Positions 1 through 5,676 are shown, numbered from the stretch's first letter. The stretch: 5,676 nucleotides of DNA from Desulfurococcales archaeon (GCA_026985375.1 JALSQP010000001.1:1-5676), one strand, 5' to 3'. Program-made: numbers and translations. The notes: generated by a model not told the origin, from the sequence alone.

Positions 1-2
1 AT

Positions 3-611
3 AGGAAGAAGTATGGTAGGCTCAAAAAGATTAAACTTGTCCCGCCACGGGATATAAGGCCTGCTTTTGAGGGAGATATAAAAAATCTCTATATAGTGAT
101 AAAGGAGCTGTACTCGAAGTCATATGCTGAGAGGCTCTTCTCCAAAGAACCTCTTGTCCTCTTGAACCGCGTTCAAGCCATCGATATGACCGATGAAGTA
201 GTAGTTTCAGGCTATAGTATCGGCATAAGAGAATATGATATAATCGGGAGAAAATGGCTCTTCAAACCAATGTACTATGGAGTGAGGCTGTATGTAGAAG
301 AAGAACTGGGGCCATATACAGAGGCCCAGAGAACAATCAAGCCCGACGAGTACCTCTATCCAGGAGACTATCGAGGAAGACCTCCGCCCAACTCGAGATG
401 GGTACCTATTAAAGGGAAAAACAAATGGGTGTACGGTCTAGGCAAGAAGGCGGGACATAGAATATTGGTTGTTAAACGTTGGAGGATAAGTGGAAAACTA
501 GGGTTCAATCCAAAGAAGGCAACGCTTCAAGACGCTTCCAGGCATAATAGAGTGTATCTTGAGGAAAAAGCATGCGAAGCAACGACGTTTCTTGAAAAAC
601 AATCGGGCTAG
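3..611 (+). pseudogene. PAPS reductase-like protein, N-terminal fragment (5' end outside window)
   Basis: The frame is open from the left edge, so the GTG at 96 is not a convincing start and the gene begins outside the window. The visible part resembles the region ahead of the catalytic domain in archaeal phosphoadenosine phosphosulfate (PAPS) reductase family proteins. It has a basic KKYGRLKKIKLVPPRDIRPA stretch, then a PUA-like segment (PLVLLNRVQAIDMTDEVVVS followed by GYSIGI), and near the end NRVYLEEKACEATTFLEKQ, the helix that normally leads into the PP-loop nucleotide-binding domain (SGGKDS). The protein stops here at TAG with no SGGKDS motif, so the catalytic domain is missing. Two further pieces of apparently the same gene lie at 611-886 (inverted) and 2958-3074. 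Family assignment is by recalled pattern, not by a search. An N-terminal fragment alone would not reduce PAPS. Confidence 0.7.
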
Positions 612-886
612 GACCTTCCGGGACATGCCACACTACACATGCCGCAACCAGTACAGTAGAGTGTCATATATACTAGCATAAGGAGTTCTCTCACATGCTT
701 ATCATCTATCTTTGATAATCTTGTTTTGAGACAATTGTTTTCCAGCTCTGCTACTTCATGACCATTTTTATGGATTGTTAATTTCCTATCGTTTATAGTG
801 GCGTTTAACTCTATGATTTTAGTCAATGAGTACATTCTGTTGAGATGTATCAGCTTCTTGAAATATATCTCAGCAAGGTCTTCTCC
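611..886 (-). pseudogene. Inverted fragment of the PAPS reductase-like gene, first 4Fe-4S motif
   Basis: On the - strand a frame is open from just after a TAG (887-889) and ends at a TAG in 608-610, inside a CTAG shared with the stop of the + strand fragment. It reads GEDLAEIYFKKLIHLNR, then an ATG at 835, a short beta-rich stretch, the helix VRELLMLVYMTLY, and CTGCGMCSVACPGRS. The Cx2Cx2Cx3CP pattern binds a 4Fe-4S cluster. In archaeal PAPS reductase-like proteins such a motif follows the PP-loop domain and is followed by a second one. Here the second motif is absent and lies on the other strand at 2958-3074. A tiny stand-alone ferredoxin is possible but unlikely, since one motif sits at the extreme C-terminus. 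Bases 887-946, up to the IS end, have another open frame (- strand, ending at 850) containing TGNHYVEKIIIDREK. It may be the same gene before a frameshift. I see no other gene in 612-946. Confidence 0.6.
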
Positions 887-919
887 CTATCTATAATGAT
901 TTTCTCGACATAGTGGTTG

Positions 920-1060
920 CCCGTGCACAAAATGATCACAAGTACCCTAAGTACCTGAAGTAACTAACCTATTGGGCACGGGTTTCCCTCTTGGTACTTC
1001 ATCTAGGCTTGGTACTTCATCAGGGGCTACATTGGCGGGCACCACTAGGCCCGCCTTACA
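920..1060 (-). ncRNA. Candidate omega RNA (TnpB guide RNA scaffold) region
   Basis: TnpB nucleases use an RNA made from the 3' end of tnpB and the element's right end, with the guide supplied by flanking DNA. The expected place here is the - strand over the end of tnpB. It contains a perfect 7-bp GC stem with an 8-nt loop (GGCGGGC at 1034-1040 and GCCCGCC at 1049-1055). It also has a 7-bp inverted repeat (CCCGTGC at 920-926 and GCACGGG at 976-982) that encloses the right-end repeats. Boundaries, promoter and fold are not determined. The call rests on family knowledge and position. Confidence 0.25.
940..962. repeat. Right-end repeats of the IS607 element (TACT core, 9-bp period)
   Basis: Three direct copies of AAGTA(C/A) start at 940, 949 and 958 (+ strand), a 9-bp period. 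On the element's own strand they read TTACTTCAG-GTACTTAGG-GTACTT. They overlap the tnpB stop codon (947-949). Their TACT core and spacing match the repeats at the other end of the element in the same orientation, so they are likely binding sites for the serine recombinase TnpA. They also mark where the element ends. Confidence 0.45.
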
Positions 1061-2266
1061 GGAGACTAGATATATCCTCCCGTCTCTGATGGCTACCATG
1101 CCGTCATCGAGGCGGGAGAACAAGTTTAAACAGGCAACATATTGGGCGTTGAAGGTGAACCCACATTTCCTACACTTAAATGTTTCTTTATCAATTCTGT
1201 TCCTCTTATCGATGTAACCACATACCGGACACGTAATTGATGATTTCCTAGCATCTACTTCGAGTACACTTAATTTTCTCTCCCAGAACTTGTAGTCAAT
1301 GAATGCTATGAACTTGCGATACGGAAATGTTGATAACCTGTAGTTCAACTGCTTACTCTTCCTCTTACCGTTAAGTTTTAAGTCCCTGAGGTTCTCTCTA
1401 ACCAAGTCGGCATCATATTCTCGTGCAATTTCTGCTAATAGCGTGATTATCTTCTTCACCCTATCCTCTACACGCTTCCTCTCACGACGACCATACTTAG
1501 CGAGAAGCTTATCACGTATTATTGGGTTCTCCACTTTCTCTTGTATGCTCTTCCTAATCCTCCTATAGTTCGTACGTATCCTTCTAATGTCATGTTTTAT
1601 TGAGAACAACGTAGCTTTTTTCTTGTTATAGTCTATGAGTAAGCAGTCAACACTATCCTCATTAATATCTATGAATAGCTTATTCCTATGTTCTCTAACT
1701 TCAACGTTTCTACGTACCGTTAAGAGAAGGTAAATGTCTTCTCCATTGACTAGTATCTTTGAATTACCTAGCTTAGCATCCTTGAGCTCTCTCCTAGCGA
1801 ACCCGTACTCCATTACCAAGAATCTAAGGTAAACACAGTTCCCCCTCGATATAGTTAGCGTTAGGAACCCGTGCTTTCTCTCAAGCTTATAAGTGTCAAT
1901 GTGTAGTTCTATAACCCTGTTTTCCTCTACGCTTGGTGGTGAAGATGGTGATATCTTCTTCCTCTTCTTTTCTGGCAGCTTTTTCTACTTGTTTAGTAGC
2001 TTCCTGTAGCTACGGTACATTGCTAAAGCTCTCTTGTATGCTTCCTGAACAAACTTGTTATGCAGATAAGGATACTCCATTCTTAGAACACGGTAGCATA
2101 ATTCATGTGCTCTCTTCCTACTACGTACATCGTTCTCAACGATAATGTCCAATGCTTCTCTTATCATTGACGTGTAGGTATCCAGAAGAGAGAGCACTTG
2201 GTTTTTATCGTTTCTTGTTAATGGTATGAGTTTAAGCTTAATTGTCTTCTCGATTGTCTTAATCAT
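947..2266 (-). pseudogene. tnpB: TnpB RNA-guided endonuclease, interrupted by one amber codon
   Basis: A single frame of 439 codons runs from ATG at 2266 to TAG at 947 and is broken only by TAG at 1985-1987 (codon 94, LLNK*KKLPEKK). The sequence on both sides fits TnpB. The N-terminal helical part is codons 1-93. RuvC-I is FIDINEDS with Asp at about 200. RuvC-II is DLVRENLRDLK with Glu at about 291. A CPVC...CRKC zinc ribbon has Cys at about 346, 349, 365 and 368. The RuvC-III segment is FNAQYVACLNLF. The usual RuvC-III Asp is replaced by Gln at about 375. The stop most simply arose from TGG (Trp), by mutation or sequencing error. The 290-residue distal part could start at TTG 1819, but I see no good ribosome binding site. 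The start overlaps the tnpA stop by 8 nt (ATGATTAA), so translation is probably coupled. TnpB is a DNA nuclease guided by omega RNA that promotes element retention, and this copy is probably inactive as written. Confidence 0.85.
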
Positions 2267-2885
2267 CGTTGCTTACTACCTCTTCTACAGCCTTTTTTAT
2301 CTTCCTAAACTTCTGTGAACGCTTACCATAGATTCTAGCCGCAAAGCTAATCACAATAGCAACGAAATCTTCAATTAGCTCCTCCATATATCCTCTCTCT
2401 GTTTCTTCCACTACCTCTACTTTAACACCATGTGATTCAAAGTACCTCTTGAGGTACTCGAAACCGAACCTCGTTAACCTGTCCTTAAACTCTACTACGA
2501 CTACATCTACCTGCCTAGATTCAACTATCTTAAAGAGCTTCTGTAAACCGTTTCTATCTTCCTTTAAACCACTAGCAACATCAGTTACTACATCAACGAC
2601 CTTGTATCCCTTAGCGGAACAATAGCTTCTCAACCTCTCAACCTGTCTATCAAGATTACCTTCCTTCTTCTGTTTATGGGAGCTCACTCTAGCATAGATA
2701 ACCGCTCTTACCTCAACTGATTTAACACCTGATAATATCCTTCTTACCTCACTCTCTGGTATCATCCAGAATCTGCCGACACGTATAGCATGTATTTTTC
2801 CTTCCTTAATCCACTTCTTAACACCACTAACACTAATGTTGAGAAGCTCAGCAACCTCCCTAGTACGGTAAAGTTTCTCACCCAC
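2259..2885 (-). CDS. tnpA: IS607-family serine recombinase (transposase TnpA)
   Basis: This 208-residue protein has the two-part IS607 layout. A MerR-like helix-turn-helix lies at about 4-50 (YRTREVAELLNISVSGVKKW, then IRVGRFWMIPESEV). A small serine-recombinase catalytic domain follows at about 59-190. The nucleophile is expected in YARVSS (64-69, probably Ser68), followed by DRQVERL (79-85) and FKDRLTRFGFE (133-143), which carries the conserved arginines. Length and motifs look complete, so it should be active. Family knowledge says it cuts and rejoins element ends through a circular intermediate with little target specificity. Translation starts at GTG 2885, with GGGG 8 nt upstream as a possible ribosome site. 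The start lies directly beside the left-end repeats, so TnpA binding there could also repress its own gene (inference). It ends 8 nt inside tnpB. Confidence 0.92.
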   Translation of the reverse strand: MGEKLYRTREVAELLNISVSGVKKWIKEGKIHAIRVGRFWMIPESEVRRILSGVKSVEVRAVIYARVSSHKQKKEGNLDRQVERLRSYCSAKGYKVVDVVTDVASGLKEDRNGLQKLFKIVESRQVDVVVVEFKDRLTRFGFEYLKRYFESHGVKVEVVEETERGYMEELIEDFVAIVISFAARIYGKRSQKFRKIKKAVEEVVSNDD

Positions 2886-2887
2886 CT

Positions 2888-2931
2888 CTAGTACCCCTAG
2901 TATTCTCTAGTATCTCTAGTAGCTAAACTAG
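2888..2931. repeat. Left-end repeats of the IS607 element (CTAGTA x4)
   Basis: Four direct CTAGTA copies start at 2888, 2897, 2907 and 2916 (spacing 9, 10, 9), with a further CTAG at 2928-2931. On the element's strand they read TACTAG, sharing the TACT core with the right-end repeats. They sit between the tnpA start and its TATA-like box. They fit a row of subterminal recombinase sites, since IS607 transposases are known to load as several dimers on short repeated end motifs. Confidence 0.55.
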
Positions 2932-2932
2932 C

Positions 2933-2939
2933 TTAAAAA
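2933..2939 (-). promoter_or_regulatory. TATA-like box for tnpA
   Basis: The - strand reads GGTTTTTAAGC here, a weak archaeal TATA-like element about 50 bp before the tnpA GTG. Transcription starting about 25 bp downstream would begin within the CTAGTA repeats, leaving a leader of roughly 25 nt. The call is based on position and composition only. Confidence 0.35.
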
Positions 2940-2957
2940 CCTTTACTCAGCAAATAG

Positions 2958-3074
2958 TTTATAGGGCCAGGCTTCTTCGATCCTAGCAAATGTAATGGAT
3001 GCAGGAAATGCCTCTATTCGTGCCCATCAGCGAACAACCTGGTAAACTACGTATTCGCTTTAACTAATACCTAA
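2958..3074 (+). pseudogene. C-terminal remnant of the PAPS reductase-like gene, second 4Fe-4S motif
   Basis: The + strand encodes FIGPGFFDPSK, CNGCRKCLYSCPS and ANNLVNYVFALTNT, ending at TAA 3072-3074. The frame is closed upstream by TAG at 2955-2957 and no start codon is usable, so this is a remnant. The Cx2Cx2Cx3CP motif with a preceding DPSKC is typical of the second cluster of a 2x[4Fe-4S] ferredoxin domain. The first cluster is on the inverted piece at 611-886. Placing CPGRS directly before FIGPGFFDPSKC gives 14 residues between the first CP and the next Cys, which is normal spacing. The stop overlaps the end of the convergent glutamine synthetase gene, as expected if the original reductase gene ended here. 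Confidence 0.65.
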
Positions 3075-4381
3075 TACATCATGTATTCCACGAATTCTGC
3101 CGGGCTGGGAACGGATTGAAGACGCATACACTCTCCGCGTTTAACCTCAATATATGACTCTATTAATTCATTGGGAAACGTTGGTAGAAGATACTCATAA
3201 TCAGATTCCAGCTCGTCAAGAGCTTCCCATAAGCTTCTCGGTAGTCTTCGTAACCCTAGCTCTCTTATTTCGCTCTCCGATAATTTGTACGCATTCTTCA
3301 GCAGAGGTGGCGGGGGCTCGATCTTTTTCTTAATCCCATCAAGTCCCGCGAGCACTATGGCCGTATAAGCAAGGTACGGATTTACCAGGGGATCTGGAGG
3401 CCTGTACTCTATTCTGAATGAGCCTTTATTCTTTGTTGAGGGGACACGTATGGCCGTGCTCCTATTGCCTAGTCCCCAGGCGAGAAGCGTTGGTGCTTCG
3501 TATCCCGGCACTAGTCTGCGGTAGCTGTTCACCGTTGGCGATACGATTGCGGACAAGCTTCTTCCATGCTCTAATATGCCTCCGATAAAGTATCTGGCTG
3601 TTCTGCTCAGCCCGTATTCTTCGCTGGGATCGTAGAATAGGTTCTCACCGTTACTCCATAGGCTAACATGTATATGCATACCTGATCCATTATCTCCGTA
3701 GAATGGCTTAGGGAGAAACAATGCTTTGAAGCCGTGGAGCCCAGCCACAGTCCGAGTGATTATCTTGAATAATACTGTGTAGTCTCCAAGCAGAACAGGG
3801 TCTAGAGCTGGACTGGTCACCTCCACCTGCCCAGTGGTTGCAACCTCATGATGGGATTTTACTGGATTATACCCTATTAGTTCCATGTAGTGAATAATAT
3901 CGAGCCTTACATCCCGCACAGTGTCAAGTGGCTCCACGAGGAAGTATCCCTTTTTAACAGGTATTGCTCCACCTGTCTCTGGTGTCTCGACAACTCCTAT
4001 TTTCACAGTCTGCTCTGACAGATCGATTGAAGCCATGATATACTTGACGAGAAAGAACTCTATTTCAACTCCCATACGCGCCTCTACTCCATTTTCTATC
4101 AATAATTTTCTTAGCTCCTCGGCAACTGCTCTAGGATCTTTCACATACCTGTCGCCTTGAGACGTGAATATGTTGGCGATACAGTACTTAATTCCGGATC
4201 TAAACGGGAACGAGTATAAATTATCTACGCATCTGAGCATGAGATCACTATTCTCGATCTTCTCAAAACCAATTACGCTACTGGCATCGAAGAAAACCCT
4301 GTCTCTAAATGGATCATTAACGTTTTTCTCAACACCTCTCACTATTCCAGCAAGATCGGTAAAAAGATATTTCACGATCAT
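3071..4381 (-). CDS. glnA: Glutamine synthetase, class I
   Basis: Makes glutamine from glutamate, ammonia and ATP in the cytoplasm. GSI enzymes form dodecamers. Residues are counted from GTG 4390 (439 aa). The N-terminal beta-grasp part carries FTDLAGIVRGV and FFDASSVIGFEKIENSDL (33-50). The usual DGSS is DASS here, but Asp and Ser are kept. Metal and substrate residues are all visible: GVEIEFF (Glu109, Glu111), HHEVATTGQVEV (Glu182, Glu190), GDNGSGMHIH (232-241, His239), NSYRRLVPGYEAP (288-300, Glu298), NRSTAIRVP (309-317) and FRIEYRPPDP (Glu328, Arg330). The C-terminus ends PSPAEFVEYMMY. A Tyr at 368 (KNAYKLSE) matches the bacterial adenylylation position, but archaea are not known to use that control. 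Start: ATG 4381 (436 aa, preceded by GTGGGA) or GTG 4390. A divergent Lrp-type gene shares its promoter region. The protein looks functional. Confidence 0.93.
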   Translation of the reverse strand: MIVKYLFTDLAGIVRGVEKNVNDPFRDRVFFDASSVIGFEKIENSDLMLRCVDNLYSFPFRSGIKYCIANIFTSQGDRYVKDPRAVAEELRKLLIENGVEARMGVEIEFFLVKYIMASIDLSEQTVKIGVVETPETGGAIPVKKGYFLVEPLDTVRDVRLDIIHYMELIGYNPVKSHHEVATTGQVEVTSPALDPVLLGDYTVLFKIITRTVAGLHGFKALFLPKPFYGDNGSGMHIHVSLWSNGENLFYDPSEEYGLSRTARYFIGGILEHGRSLSAIVSPTVNSYRRLVPGYEAPTLLAWGLGNRSTAIRVPSTKNKGSFRIEYRPPDPLVNPYLAYTAIVLAGLDGIKKKIEPPPPLLKNAYKLSESEIRELGLRRLPRSLWEALDELESDYEYLLPTFPNELIESYIEVKRGECMRLQSVPSPAEFVEYMMY

Positions 4382-4418
4382 GCTTCCCACTTGGTGAGAC
4401 TAGGATCCCGTGCGGAGG

Positions 4419-4428
4419 TTTTATAAGG
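4419..4428. promoter_or_regulatory. Shared, symmetric TATA box between glnA and the Lrp-type gene
   Basis: TTTTATAAGG lies in the short gap between two divergent genes and reads as a good archaeal TATA box on both strands (CCTTATAAAA on -). Its centre is about 21 bp before the regulator's GTG (39 bp before its ATG at 4463) and 34-43 bp before the glnA starts. Starts 25 bp downstream would give leaderless or very short-leader mRNAs both ways. No second TATA box is evident in the gap. Binding of the Lrp-type protein here is plausible but I see no clear operator palindrome. Confidence 0.5.
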
Positions 4429-4444
4429 ATTTAGCATAATAATA

Positions 4445-4939
4445 GTGGACAATAAACAAAATATGACGGGGGTTTACCGTAAAATGTACGGAGAATTAAT
4501 TGATGAACTAGATAAGCGTATACTAGAGCTATTACTGCAGGATTCCAGGAGAAGCACAAGATCAATAGCTAAAACGCTAAACAAGCCTGTTTCAACAGTG
4601 CATGATAGGATCAAAAGGCTTGAGAAGAAAGGAGTTATCAAGGAATATACTGTTGTCCTTAACGAAAAGGCTCTTGGCTACCAGATCAAGGCGTTAATAC
4701 TCATTAATGTGGTCGGTCGACATATTGAGGAAGTGGAGAACGATCTGTCTAGATATGAGAATGTTCTAACCGTTCTAGATATAACTGGGGAGTTCGACGT
4801 TGCAATTATAGCTGTGTTTCATAGTATGGACGAGCTAGATAGATTTGTTAAGACTCTCCTGAAACACCCATATATCAGGCAGACGAGAACAAGCATAGCT
4901 TTCCGAACAGTAAAATCAGTGGTGAATCCGCCGCTTTAG
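4445..4939 (+). CDS. Lrp/AsnC-family transcriptional regulator
   Basis: A 164-residue DNA-binding regulator of the feast/famine type. The N-terminal winged helix-turn-helix is at about 20-70 (IDELDKRILELLLQDSRRST, then SIAKTLNKPVSTVHDRIKRL and EKKGVIKEY). The C-terminal ligand-binding RAM domain is at about 80-157, with the family's TGEFDVAIIA strand-turn at 114-123 and the closing strand RTSIAFRTVK. Such proteins form dimers or octamers and often sense amino acids. Being divergent from glutamine synthetase with one shared promoter region, it probably controls that gene and itself (inference). The start is uncertain: GTG 4445 is the longest, ATG 4463 suits the TATA box better, and ATG 4484 gives a typical family N-terminus and has GGGGGT upstream. 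Which ligand it binds cannot be told from sequence. Confidence 0.9.
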   Translation: MDNKQNMTGVYRKMYGELIDELDKRILELLLQDSRRSTRSIAKTLNKPVSTVHDRIKRLEKKGVIKEYTVVLNEKALGYQIKALILINVVGRHIEEVENDLSRYENVLTVLDITGEFDVAIIAVFHSMDELDRFVKTLLKHPYIRQTRTSIAFRTVKSVVNPPL

Positions 4940-4940
4940 C

Positions 4941-4956
4941 CTCTTTTCCTTTTCCT
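4941..4956 (+). terminator. Pyrimidine/T-rich terminator after the Lrp-type gene
   Basis: Directly after the TAG the + strand reads CTCTTTTCCTTTTCCT, two T4 runs in a pyrimidine tract. Archaeal RNA polymerase stops at such T-rich tracts without a hairpin. It fills the 17-bp gap before the convergent sufC gene. Confidence 0.4.
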
Positions 4957-5676
4957 CTATTCAATCCATTTGAAGCCCTCTCTGTTGATCCGCTCCACGA
5001 TATCCATTCCTCCCTCAGCCACTATTCTACCCTTGTAGAGTACGTAGACGTGGTTCGGCTCAACGTACTCCAGAACCTTAGGATAATGCGTTATTAACAG
5101 TACTGAGCGACTAGTTGAGATAAACTCCTTGATTATGTCCGCCACTATCCTTATCCCATCAACGTCGAGTCCACTATCAGGCTCATCCATGATAATGTAC
5201 TTCGGCCTAAGAATCTTTGCCTGAAGGATCTCACTCCGCTTCTTCTCGCCGCCGCTGAAACCAACATTAACACCGCGCTCTAAATGCTCCCTGGACAAAC
5301 CGATTAGCTCGGCCTCAGACACTATCCTGTCTTTTATGCTTGGGCATTCCTTTCCACCTAGTCTTTTCTTAATACCTATTTTCAGCACCTCTTCCAGCCT
5401 AACCCCGGGAATCTCGACCGGGTTTTGGAAAACTAGGAAGAGGCCTCGTAGAGCCCGTTCATCAGGTGGTAGACGAGTAATATCTTCGCCGTTAAGTATT
5501 ATTCTACCCTTTGTGATTTTGTAGGATGGGTGGCCCATGAGTGCTAATGCTAGGCTTGTTTTTCCACTGCCGTTGGGCCCCATGATGACTCTGAGTTCAC
5601 CTGGATGGGCCTCAATGTTTATTCCGTGCAAGATCTCCTTGTCTTTAACACTTACATGAAGGTCTATTATTTTCAA
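4957..5676 (-). CDS. sufC: SufC, Fe-S cluster assembly ATPase (5' end at window edge)
   Basis: The ABC-type ATPase of the SUF system, which drives conformational change in the SufB/SufD scaffold for Fe-S cluster assembly in the cytoplasm. It is soluble, not a transporter. Counted from the TTG at the edge (239 aa): Walker A GPNGSGKT (33-40), a SufC-type Q-loop LVFQNPVEIPGV (81-92), signature FSGGEKKRSEILQ (140-152), Walker B YIIMDEPDSGLDVDG (160-174, Asp164 and Glu165), and the switch His in LLITHYPKVLEYV (193-205). The Q-loop, the EKKRSEILQ signature and ITHY separate SufC from transporter ATPases. The first visible codon is TTG at 5674-5676. SufC proteins often begin M-L-K-I, so the true start is probably an ATG just outside. 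It would be the last gene of its transcription unit, since the next gene is convergent, and sufB, if adjacent, lies outside the window. Confidence 0.92.
   Translation of the reverse strand: MKIIDLHVSVKDKEILHGINIEAHPGELRVIMGPNGSGKTSLALALMGHPSYKITKGRIILNGEDITRLPPDERALRGLFLVFQNPVEIPGVRLEEVLKIGIKKRLGGKECPSIKDRIVSEAELIGLSREHLERGVNVGFSGGEKKRSEILQAKILRPKYIIMDEPDSGLDVDGIRIVADIIKEFISTSRSVLLITHYPKVLEYVEPNHVYVLYKGRIVAEGGMDIVERINREGFKWIE

Larger units (their letters stand above)
938..2942 (-). mobile_element. IS607-family insertion element (tnpA + tnpB), approximate ends
   Basis: The element is defined by a MerR-type-HTH serine recombinase (tnpA) overlapping an RNA-guided nuclease gene (tnpB), the hallmark order of IS607 elements. 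It is read on the - strand, with its left end near 2942 and its right end near 938. IS607 elements lack terminal inverted repeats and target duplications, so the ends cannot be fixed from one copy. I set them by the TACT-core repeat clusters upstream of tnpA (2888-2931) and over the tnpB stop (940-962), and by reductase-like sequence resuming outside. tnpA appears intact and tnpB carries an in-frame amber codon. The element could therefore still move by tnpA while lacking full-length TnpB. Confidence 0.85.

Noticed and set aside
96..611. A complete gene starting at GTG 96
   Set aside because: The same frame is open and protein-like back to the window edge, so the GTG is internal.
608..835. 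A stand-alone 75-residue ferredoxin-like gene on the - strand
   Set aside because: It has a single cluster motif at the extreme C-terminus, its partner motif lies at 2958-3074, the frame extends upstream of the ATG, and the two rejoin in frame. A gene fragment explains it better.
990..1021. Direct repeat CTTGGTACTTCATC (990-1003 and 1008-1021) as part of a repeat array
   Set aside because: There are only two copies with an 18-bp period, and they encode the repeated DEVPSLDEVP in the TnpB tail. This is a small in-frame duplication, not CRISPR.
972..1217. A + strand gene of 81 codons, and similar + strand frames at 1933-2145, 3921-4160, 4164-4397 and 5336-5524
   Set aside because: Each lies antisense to a well-supported gene with clear motifs, and the translations look low-complexity or unstructured. 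They are shadows.
947..1819. The distal tnpB frame as a separate short nuclease gene
   Set aside because: It is in the same frame as the upstream part with only one stop between, lacks a convincing start signal, and the intervening codons are TnpB-like.
605..2974. GGGCTAGGACCTTC (605-618) and GGGCCAGGCTTC (2964-2975) as a target-site duplication of the element
   Set aside because: The match is imperfect, IS607 elements do not make target duplications, and the first copy is about 330 bp from the element end.

Overview
The window looks like a piece of a hyperthermophilic crenarchaeal (Thermoproteota) chromosome, most likely from the Desulfurococcales. This rests on the gene set (an archaeal PAPS-reductase-like gene with a ferredoxin tail, a GSI glutamine synthetase, an Lrp/AsnC regulator, SufC and a crenarchaeal-style IS607 element), on archaeal TATA boxes with very short leaders, and on frequent GTG/TTG starts. 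The genus is a guess.

Bases 1-3074 hold the wreck of one gene plus an insertion element. A + strand gene for an archaeal phosphoadenosine phosphosulfate reductase-like protein enters from the left edge and breaks off at 611, just before its PP-loop catalytic domain would begin. A second piece of apparently the same gene, ending in a 4Fe-4S motif (CTGCGMCSVACP), lies inverted at 611-886. The last piece, with a second 4Fe-4S motif (CNGCRKCLYSCP), is back on the + strand at 2958-3074. Between the second and third pieces sits an IS607-family element of about 2 kb (roughly 938-2942). It has an intact serine recombinase tnpA (2259-2885) and a tnpB (947-2266) read in one frame but cut by a single amber codon at 1985-1987. 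Flipping 611-2957 on paper joins the two ferredoxin motifs in frame as a normal 2x[4Fe-4S] domain. This suggests an IS insertion, loss of the PP-loop domain, and an inversion carrying the IS and the downstream piece. Both IS ends carry short direct repeats with a TACT core at a 9-10 bp period.

Bases 3071-5676 are ordinary, well-kept genes. They are a class I glutamine synthetase (-, ending tail to tail with the reductase remnant), a divergent Lrp/AsnC-type regulator (+) separated from it by a roughly 60-bp control region with one symmetric TATA box, and the Fe-S cluster assembly ATPase SufC (-), whose 5' end lies at the right edge. The glutamine synthetase/Lrp pair is probably a nitrogen- or amino-acid-responsive unit. 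SufC and the former Fe-S reductase are both sulfur-related, but nothing here ties them together in an operon.
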